DNA from: Balneolales bacterium
GTDB lineage: Bacteria > Bacteroidota > Rhodothermia > Balneolales > Natronogracilivirgulaceae
DNA: 49,842 bases
Assembly (NCBI GenBank): GCA_007132975.1
Contig: SLNO01000089.1
Coordinates: 1-49,842, forward strand
Direction of reading: 5' to 3'
Both the position numbers and the translations under genes were made by a program. Under the pieces are notes generated by a model that had not been told where the DNA came from, searched no databases, and saw only the letters and a list, made by a program, of their open reading frames with translations. Of this stretch, positions 44,389 through 49,842 are shown piece after piece (the first letter of the stretch is position 1; the number at the start of each line of letters is the position of its first letter).

Positions 44389-45360
44389 TCAGTTGGATGG
44401 GGCTTTTCTGTCGAACAGCGCCCGGACGAATCCACCCCGCTCAAACACCTGCAGGTCCTGGATCTTCTCGCCTACCCCGATATATTTAACGGGCACGCTC
44501 ATTTCGTGCGAGATGCCGATGACGATGCCGCCCTTTGCCGTGCCATCCAGTTTGGTCAGCGCCAGTCCGGTCACATCGACCACTTCGGAGAAGGCGCGTG
44601 CCTGCTGCAAGGCGTTTTGTCCTGTGGATGCATCCAGCACCAGCAGCACTTCATGCGGCGCTCCGTCAACAACCTTACCCATTACGCGCTTTATTTTTCC
44701 AAGTTCATCCATGAGGGCCCGTCGGTTGTGCAGGCGTCCGGCCGTATCCACCAGAACAACGTCGGCCTCCCTTGACTTGGCGGAGGCCACGGTGTCGTAG
44801 GCGACGGCGGCGGGATCGGCTCCCTGTCCCTGCTGGATGAGGGTCACGCCGGCGCGTTCGCTCCAGATGCGCAGCTGCTCCACCGCTCCTGCGCGGAAGG
44901 TATCGCCGGCGCCGAGCATCACGCGTTTGCCGGCCTGCTGGTACATGTGTGCCAGCTTGCCGATGGTGGTGGTTTTGCCCACTCCGTTGACGCCCACTAC
45001 CATGATCACATGCGGTTTGTGCTGGAATTCCGCGTCAAATTCGGCGGGACGGTCGGCTTCGTTCTCCTTGAGCAGACCGGTGATCTCCTCCTTGAGGATC
45101 TGTTGCAGCTCGCCGCTGCTTATGAATTTATCCCTGGCCACACGCTCTTCGATGCGCCGGATGACCTCCAGGGTGGTCTTGACACCCACGTCGGAAGTGA
45201 TCAGGATCTCCTCCAGGTCGTCGAGGACCTCATCATCCACCCTGTCCTTGCCCACCAGCGCTTTGCCGATCTTGTCGAGGAAACCGGACCGGGTCTTTTC
45301 AAGTCCTTCCTGGAGCTGTTCCTCTTTTTTCCCAAATCCGAGCTTGTCAAAAAATCCCAT
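44389..45360 (-). CDS. ftsY: Signal recognition particle receptor FtsY
   Basis: The product has 323 residues. A short N-terminal helix bundle (KKEEQLQEGLEKTRSGFLDK) is followed by the NG domain: G1 GVNGVGKTTTIGKLA, G3 VLVDTAGRLH, G4 LTKLDGTAKGG and the closing FVRALF. There is no long acidic A-domain, as in many Bacteroidota. It docks SRP-ribosome complexes at the membrane. The CDP-alcohol phosphatidyltransferase gene lies upstream on the same strand. Confidence 0.96.
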   Translation of the reverse strand: MGFFDKLGFGKKEEQLQEGLEKTRSGFLDKIGKALVGKDRVDDEVLDDLEEILITSDVGVKTTLEVIRRIEERVARDKFISSGELQQILKEEITGLLKENEADRPAEFDAEFQHKPHVIMVVGVNGVGKTTTIGKLAHMYQQAGKRVMLGAGDTFRAGAVEQLRIWSERAGVTLIQQGQGADPAAVAYDTVASAKSREADVVLVDTAGRLHNRRALMDELGKIKRVMGKVVDGAPHEVLLVLDASTGQNALQQARAFSEVVDVTGLALTKLDGTAKGGIVIGISHEMSVPVKYIGVGEKIQDLQVFERGGFVRALFDRKAPSN

Positions 45361-45423
45361 GCTTTAAATTACCTGTGAAAAAATAATCATTACGTATCTG
45401 TTTGCGGGGTAGAAAACCGGCGC

Positions 45424-46017
45424 TCAGTTGTACTCCGCACCTTTTTTCTGGATGAGAATGTAACGGTGCACGTAGGAGCCCAAAGAGTAAAACATCAATA
45501 CAAGGCTCAACCACATCAGGAATTCGATCGTTTGCTCCCTTTCGGGGAAAAAGAAGGCGAATATCCAATAGACGGCAAGCACGTTCACCGCCACTTTTCC
45601 GGACATTACCGACATGGCATACTTGCCCCGCTTCTTTTTGATCATGAGCGATCCGGTGAGGATGAGCAGGTCCCTGGCGACCATGATAACGAAGAAAAAC
45701 AGCGGTATGATCCCGATAAAAACGGCATAGAAAAACAGGATCATGGCGCAGACTTTATCCGCCAGCGGATCCACCACCTTGCCAAATTCCGTGACCTGGT
45801 TCATTTTGCGGGCGACGTAGCCATCCAGATAGTCGGAAATGAACGCGTACCCGATCAGAGCGACGATCAGCCAGTTGGCCTCTTTCCCCGACGCGTGGTG
45901 GAGCATCAGGATGGGCACGGCAATGAGCGCGCGCGACAGCGAGATGGCATTTGCCAGCGTCAGCACTTCCTGTTTTACCGGGATGATCTTTCCGTCTATA
46001 TTTGTGACTTCGTTCAC
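45424..46017 (-). CDS. pgsA: CDP-alcohol phosphatidyltransferase family protein (PgsA-like)
   Basis: The product has 197 residues from a GTG start. The catalytic signature D-G-x2-A-R-x8-G-x3-D-x3-D is intact in DYLDGYVARKMNQVTEFGKV and PLADK. About five or six transmembrane helices are seen. By closest resemblance it makes phosphatidylglycerophosphate from CDP-diacylglycerol and glycerol-3-phosphate, but other alcohols are possible. It lies 63 bp upstream of ftsY on the same strand, a sensible pairing of membrane-biogenesis genes. Confidence 0.85.
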   Translation of the reverse strand: MNEVTNIDGKIIPVKQEVLTLANAISLSRALIAVPILMLHHASGKEANWLIVALIGYAFISDYLDGYVARKMNQVTEFGKVVDPLADKVCAMILFFYAVFIGIIPLFFFVIMVARDLLILTGSLMIKKKRGKYAMSVMSGKVAVNVLAVYWIFAFFFPEREQTIEFLMWLSLVLMFYSLGSYVHRYILIQKKGAEYN

Positions 46018-46191
46018 GGCACTCCGGGGTTACATGATTCCGCACCCGTGATAGCCAGCCCCTCCGGATGTTGCCCGGACGGCGTGTCCGGCCCTGGTTC
46101 TCGGTTTGCGATTTATTTTTCCGGGTGAATCATTGTACCTTGCGTCCTGCATTGAACAGTTACCCGGCAACGTAAAATAGAAATTTATCGG

Positions 46192-46779
46192 ATGAACACG
46201 AAAGAAACGGACCACTCGCTTCTGGAGAAGCGCCTTGCGTCGGAAAAAATCTTCTCCGGCAATCTTCTGCACGTTTACAAGGATAGAGTGCAGCTGCCGA
46301 ACGGAAGCACTTCATACCGCGAATGGATCGACCATCCGGGCGCGTGTGCCGTTCTTCCCGTCTTTGAGACCGGGGAGGTGCAGCTGGTCAAGCAGTTCCG
46401 CTACCCCTTGCGGCAGAACTTCCTGGAAGTGCCGGCCGGCAAGATCGATCCCGGTGAGGATCCGCTGGTTACCGCAAAGAGGGAGCTGGAGGAAGAGTCC
46501 GGCATCCGGGGCAAAAACTGGGTTTCGCTAGGCGGTTTCCACCCGTGCATCGGCTATACCAACGAAATCATCTATCTGTACCTTGCCTGGGACCTTGAGG
46601 TCTCGGATATCAGTGTGGATGAGGACGAGTTCCTTAAGCCGGTGCGCATGCCTTTTGCAAAAGCCATTGAGGCGGCCCTCGGAGGAGAGATATCCGACGG
46701 CAAAACAATTGCAAACATCCTGAGGGGGGCAAAATGGTGGATGGATAATGCCCCGTTTCCGGTAGCGCTGAAATTCTGA
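46192..46779 (+). CDS. nudF: Nudix hydrolase, ADP-ribose pyrophosphatase type
   Basis: The product has 195 residues. The Nudix box G-x5-E-x7-REUxEExGU is intact within GKIDPGEDPLVTAKRELEEE and SGI, with the PAGKID context and the upstream QFRYPLRQNFLEVPAG that mark ADP-ribose pyrophosphatases. It would cleave ADP-ribose to AMP and ribose-5-phosphate with Mg2+. It has a hairpin terminator downstream and is divergent from the pgsA-ftsY unit. Confidence 0.88.
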   Translation: MNTKETDHSLLEKRLASEKIFSGNLLHVYKDRVQLPNGSTSYREWIDHPGACAVLPVFETGEVQLVKQFRYPLRQNFLEVPAGKIDPGEDPLVTAKRELEEESGIRGKNWVSLGGFHPCIGYTNEIIYLYLAWDLEVSDISVDEDEFLKPVRMPFAKAIEAALGGEISDGKTIANILRGAKWWMDNAPFPVALKF

Positions 46780-46808
46780 GATCGTCGCGGCTGCTGATAG
46801 CCCGGCCC

Positions 46809-46834
46809 ATCCTGGACTTTCGGTCCGGATTTTT
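46809..46834 (+). terminator. Terminator after the Nudix gene
   Basis: Arms ATCC-(T)-GGAC (46809-46817) and GTCCGGAT (46823-46830) pair through one bulged T, with a 5-base loop and a run of Ts ending at 46834. It lies 30 bp after the stop of the Nudix gene. Confidence 0.55.
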
Positions 46835-46907
46835 GCCGGGGCGCGCATCCGCATCCACTGTCCGGCAAGGAATCAAGGGCTAAAAGTTTCCGGTGCCCGC
46901 CAGAAGG

Positions 46908-47486
46908 TTAATTCTTGAGATAGCCGCGCTTCTGTGCGATCTCCTTGATTTTCTCTTTGAGGAGGTTGCGTCCGCGGTGGAGGCGCGAGCGGACAGTACC
47001 GATGGGCACGTCCAGCATGTTGGCAATCTCCTCATAGGTGAAATCTTCCACATCGCAAAGGAGCAGCGGGGTGCGGAAATCCTCCGGAAGATTGTCGAGG
47101 GCCTTTTTGAAGTCGTCATCGTACTCCCCGCGGTAAAACTGCGCCTGCAGGTCGGTGGTGTCACTCTGCTCACTGCGGATGGTTTCATAGTAGGTGGCAA
47201 CTTCGTCGTAGTCGACGTGCTGAGGCTGCCGGGCAGCCTTCCTGTAGTTGTTGATATAGGAGTTCTTGACGATACGGTATAGCCAGGCGCGGGCGTTGGT
47301 CCCTTTCTGGTAACTGTTGAAGAAACGGAATGCCTTGACAATGCTGTCCTGAAGGAGGTCTTCCGCATCGTTGGGATCGGTGGTAAGGCGGAGGGCGTAG
47401 TTGTAGGTGGCATCCAGATGCGGTATGATCTCCGCATTGAAATCCTCCTGCTTCTTCAGCTCTTCTGCAGTCAGTCTGTCCGTCAT
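46908..47486 (-). CDS. ECF-type RNA polymerase sigma factor
   Basis: The product has 192 residues. Region 2 is clear (NYALRLTTDPNDAEDLLQDS, then AWLYRIVKNSYINNYRK), and region 4 is FTYEEIANMLDVPIGTVRSR followed by LHRGRNLL. A strong Shine-Dalgarno, AGGAG, lies 5 nt before the ATG. No anti-sigma gene follows; the MarR regulator lies upstream on the same strand at 42 bp. Such sigma factors in this phylum often respond to oxidative or envelope stress, and the redox genes upstream would fit that, but this is inference. Confidence 0.9.
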   Translation of the reverse strand: MTDRLTAEELKKQEDFNAEIIPHLDATYNYALRLTTDPNDAEDLLQDSIVKAFRFFNSYQKGTNARAWLYRIVKNSYINNYRKAARQPQHVDYDEVATYYETIRSEQSDTTDLQAQFYRGEYDDDFKKALDNLPEDFRTPLLLCDVEDFTYEEIANMLDVPIGTVRSRLHRGRNLLKEKIKEIAQKRGYLKN

Positions 47487-47527
47487 TGTTGCTCCTGTCG
47501 GTTTCGGCCCGCCGGTTGCTTTTTTCG

Positions 47528-47986
47528 TTATGAATGGTCTCTTATCTTGTCAAGGAGCCGGTTCAGCTCACGCACCTCGCTTTCGGTCAGGGAATCCATG
47601 ATTCCGTCCATCTTATCATTCATGTGATCCAGTCTGGCGAGGGTGTCAAGACCTTTATCCGTGATGGTGATGTTCACCTTGCGCCGGTCGTCATGGCAGT
47701 TTTTTCGAATGGCCAGCCCCTCTTTCACGAGCCGGTCTACTATCCGGGTGATGTCAGAGCGCGCATCCAGCATCTGTTTTCTGATGGTGCAGTTGCAGGC
47801 CGGCTCCGGATATTGCCTCTGCAGGATGCGCAGGATGTTGAACTGCTGGAGGGTCAGATCGTGCTCACCCAGCATTTTTTGAAGCCTCGACGCCACACTG
47901 CTGTAAGTGAACAGCAGGCTCGCAATGGCCTTGTGCCGCTCGTTGCGATACCGCATCGTTGTGGTCGCTTCCTTTTCCTGTATCAT
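47528..47986 (-). CDS. MarR-family transcriptional regulator with clustered cysteines
   Basis: The product has 152 residues from the ATG at 47986; a TTG at 48016 and a second ATG at 47956 are in frame. A winged helix is seen in LTLQQFNILRILQRQYP, DARSDITRIVDRLVKEGLA (recognition helix) and DDRRKVNITITDKG (wing). Three cysteines (PACNCTIRK and KNCHDDRR) lie close to the DNA-binding helices, an arrangement that can sense oxidants through thiols in the MarR/OhrR group. The redoxin and DsbD-like genes lie upstream. A 33-bp near-palindrome in its leader is a candidate operator. Confidence 0.85.
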   Translation of the reverse strand: MIQEKEATTTMRYRNERHKAIASLLFTYSSVASRLQKMLGEHDLTLQQFNILRILQRQYPEPACNCTIRKQMLDARSDITRIVDRLVKEGLAIRKNCHDDRRKVNITITDKGLDTLARLDHMNDKMDGIMDSLTESEVRELNRLLDKIRDHS

Positions 47987-48046
47987 GGCTTTCAGTACCC
48001 TTTTTGCCTTGTGCAACTTTCACCACACTATGATACAAAAGAAAAA

Positions 48047-48079
48047 TGTGTGTTGCAACAATAATTGTTTAAACACACA
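48047..48079. promoter_or_regulatory. 33-bp near-perfect palindrome, candidate MarR operator
   Basis: Outer arms TGTGTGTT (48047-48054) and AACACACA (48072-48079) and inner arms AACAAT (48057-48062) and ATTGTT (48064-48069) are symmetric about 48063; only the two-base steps at 48055-48056 and 48070-48071 break the symmetry. It lies 60 bp upstream of the marR ATG and past the redoxin stop, a typical place for MarR autoregulation. Confidence 0.65.
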
Positions 48080-48168
48080 ATTAGGGGGTGGATGCAATTT
48101 TGGCAAGCCCGGCAACCGTCCACCCCGAGTGCCGAAAACGAAAGGCTGCCGGTGTTACGTAATGGTTC

Positions 48169-48789
48169 TCAGTATTTTACCGTGCAACCGTAGGGCTGGT
48201 GGGATGTGACCTCCACGGCCTGTCCGGCAAGCAGCAGGTCAAGCGCTTCGCTCACAAAATTGCGCGCACCTTCCACATCAGCATGGTTGGCTGTGGGCCG
48301 ATCGTCGATGGCACCCATGAACTTCAGCATGCCATCAGGGTCGATTATGTACATGTGAGGGGTGACGCGGGCGTCATAAGCGCGGCCGACATTGCCCTCC
48401 GGATCCAAAAGGACCGCGGTCGGTTTCGCATTTTTCTCGCGTGTCAGCTTTTTTGCCTCTTCGGGCTCAAGGTATCCCTGCTTGCCCGGCGCCGAGGAGA
48501 TGATGGAAAACCACTTTACGCCCATGTCGCGGTATTTTTCCTGAAGCATTTGCATGTTGCCCGTGGCATAGTGTTTCACGACAAATGGACAGTCGTGGTT
48601 GAGCCACTCCAGAACCACATACTGCCCTTCATAATCGGATAGTGTGTGCATTTTTCCGGATGCGTCCACCAATGTGAAGTCAGGCGCTTTTTTCCCGATT
48701 TCCGGCCCCCGGCGGTCTTCGGCCAATGCGGACCCTGCAAATATGATACATAACAGCAGAGCAGCAAATAATGCGATACGATTTTTCAT
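48169..48789 (-). CDS. Periplasmic thioredoxin-like redoxin
   Basis: The product has 206 residues from the ATG at 48789. An in-frame ATG at 48801 is less likely, since the GGAG Shine-Dalgarno lies between the two. A signal peptide (ALFAALLLCIIFAGSALA) is followed by a thioredoxin fold of the AhpC/TlpA type: IGKKAPDFTLVDASG, EWLNHDCPFVVKHY with a single active-site Cys-Pro, and TPHMYIIDPDG with the cis-Pro. The end, QPYGCTVKY, adds a resolving-type cysteine conserved in this subgroup. The DsbD-like N-terminal domain gene lies upstream on the same strand, so a periplasmic thiol-redox pair is likely. Confidence 0.87.
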   Translation of the reverse strand: MKNRIALFAALLLCIIFAGSALAEDRRGPEIGKKAPDFTLVDASGKMHTLSDYEGQYVVLEWLNHDCPFVVKHYATGNMQMLQEKYRDMGVKWFSIISSAPGKQGYLEPEEAKKLTREKNAKPTAVLLDPEGNVGRAYDARVTPHMYIIDPDGMLKFMGAIDDRPTANHADVEGARNFVSEALDLLLAGQAVEVTSHQPYGCTVKY

Positions 48790-48912
48790 GGGATTCTCCA
48801 TTTAAGTGGAAGGTTGGGTTCAGTAACAAGATCGCAGAAAAGTTATTGTGCCGCTTTGACTATTGGGGATGCGGCCCGATTTGTCCGCCCAGGGCCCCGC
48901 AAACGCAGCGGC

Positions 48913-49842
48913 CTATTCGGTGATGCCGGATCCGGGTTTCTCAGAAACAGGCAACGCAATTTCAAAAGCCGGAACATCCATTCCCCTGACCCAGCTTTCT
49001 CCAGCGTAAAGCACCCCGCTCATCGTTTCCGGAGCATTTCTCAGGTACCTTGAAACCGGAATGGAGATGACCACACGCTCCCCGTCGCGCGAAACTTCCT
49101 GCGGTGCCGTGTGTTCGATCTGCCCCTGCCGGTCTGGATAGAAATAGACATCCTGAAGATCCGGAACCTGGCCCCGGTCTGTGGCAGGAGTCAGCGTGAT
49201 GGTGAAAAGCCCATCATCCAGCACGGCGGCACCTTGCCAGTCAGGCAAGCTTTCGGGAACAAGTGTCAGGGAGTGTTCTATCTGACCGGCCCCGCCCTCG
49301 GAATAAGCCTCAAAATAACCGGAATCGCTTATCGACAATGAAACCCGGGCCGATTCCGGGAGACAGATATCCTTGCACACCAGCCAGTTGATATCGGCGG
49401 TCAGCGCAAGGTCTGGATTGTTTCCGCCAGAGGTCCGCCCGGCACCGGCGGCATCGGTGTGTGAGTGTGCGGTGCCCCCATCTGCGGCCAGGGCGTCCGG
49501 AAGGTTTTCGCGGTCGACCAAAACGGGGACAAGGAGCGTGACCCTGTCCGAATACCCATAGGTCGTAATGCCATCCTCGTCGAAACGTGATGGACGCGGC
49601 CAGTGGATATCGCCGGGTTTGAGGAAGGAGTGCTGTTCCCATCGGATGGATGTGGGGAGTCCCGAATCGCCGGGGTTGCGCCAGTAAATGTGCCATCCCT
49701 CCTTGATCTGCATGTCCACTCCGAGCCAGAAAACCCCGCCATTGCCAAGCGCTTCAGCCGTACCGGACAGTTCCGGCAGGAAAGCCACCGAAACGCGGTT
49801 TTCGCCGGCCAGGAGCGTTGAAGCCGAAAGCATTATCGCAAA
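48913..49842 (-). CDS. DsbD N-terminal-domain-like protein, cut by the window end
   Basis: The first visible ATG is at 49833, but the frame stays open to the window edge (encoding FAI before it). MLSASTLLAGENRV looks like the tail of a signal peptide, so the true start is probably beyond 49842. The domain matches the protein-disulfide reductase DsbD N-terminal type: GWHIYWRNPGDSGLPTSIRW, GYSDRVTLLVPV and WLVCKDICLPES with its cysteine pair. It ends without the transmembrane core of full DsbD, so it is a stand-alone periplasmic domain. A Gly/Ala-rich loop (about residues 115-140) is hydrophilic and variable. The redoxin gene is downstream. Confidence 0.8.
   Translation of the reverse strand, partial: FAIMLSASTLLAGENRVSVAFLPELSGTAEALGNGGVFWLGVDMQIKEGWHIYWRNPGDSGLPTSIRWEQHSFLKPGDIHWPRPSRFDEDGITTYGYSDRVTLLVPVLVDRENLPDALAADGGTAHSHTDAAGAGRTSGGNNPDLALTADINWLVCKDICLPESARVSLSISDSGYFEAYSEGGAGQIEHSLTLVPESLPDWQGAAVLDDGLFTITLTPATDRGQVPDLQDVYFYPDRQGQIEHTAPQEVSRDGERVVISIPVSRYLRNAPETMSGVLYAGESWVRGMDVPAFEIALPVSEKPGSGITE

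Overview
The window is a gene-dense stretch of bacterial chromosome with about 43 protein-coding genes on both strands. It has no rRNA, tRNA, CRISPR array, insertion sequence or phage gene that I can see. Three things suggest a Bacteroidota-type (FCB group) organism. There is a gliding-motility gldC homologue and an Oar-like TonB-dependent receptor with a carboxypeptidase-regulatory N-terminal domain. At least two promoters fit the Bacteroidota pattern TTTG-N19-TAnnTTTG (metK and adk). Shine-Dalgarno sequences are present for some genes and absent for others. The GC-rich coding sequence, PhaR/phasin genes and UbiB/PlsC genes make me favour the Balneolota/Rhodothermota side, but this is inference and no marker gene settles it.

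Layout. 1-5.5 kb: the end of an RluA-type pseudouridine synthase, a lipoprotein and a large TonB-dependent receptor closed by a strong terminator. 5.5-12.1 kb: recN and an alpha/beta hydrolase, divergent from lon and rluD. 12-15.5 kb: gldC, a stand-alone response regulator, a MEMO-family protein with an extra N-terminal domain, endonuclease III and a small winged-helix regulator. 15.6-20 kb: a minus-strand run with a Na+/solute symporter, glutamate dehydrogenase, a 2H phosphoesterase and a DUF502 membrane protein. 20.4-25.2 kb: a UbiB-type kinase overlapping an acyltransferase, then phasin and PhaR divergent from adk. 25.2-28.1 kb: a phosphatase-like metalloenzyme translationally coupled to dtd, then a roughly 500-bp AT-rich gap with several DnaA-box-like sites (candidate replication origin), then purM. 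28-38 kb: a minus-strand block with a giant secreted peptidase-MA/propeller/barrel protein, trhA, cstA, rtcB, metK and ruvB. 38-46 kb: ppk1, a sigma factor with a membrane TPR partner, scpA, an M28 peptidase, ftsY and a CDP-alcohol phosphatidyltransferase. 46-49.8 kb: a Nudix hydrolase, an ECF sigma factor, a cysteine-containing MarR regulator, a periplasmic redoxin and the DsbD-like N-terminal domain cut by the window end.

The most unusual feature is a conserved element of about 77 nt found twice on the minus strand, immediately upstream of metK and of trhA. Both copies can form an 11-12 bp stem closing a loop of about 38 nt. They can also form a 7-bp pseudoknot between that loop and the sequence 3' of the stem. 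The two copies differ at pseudoknot positions only in ways that keep pairing on the minus-strand RNA (A-U to G-U). On the plus strand the same changes would give A-C mismatches. This is what a transcribed cis-regulatory RNA would show, and its place in the metK leader makes S-adenosylmethionine sensing the obvious hypothesis. It does not match the SAM riboswitch cores I can recall.

Other non-coding signals are palindromic candidate operators in the recN/lon, phaR/adk and marR leaders.
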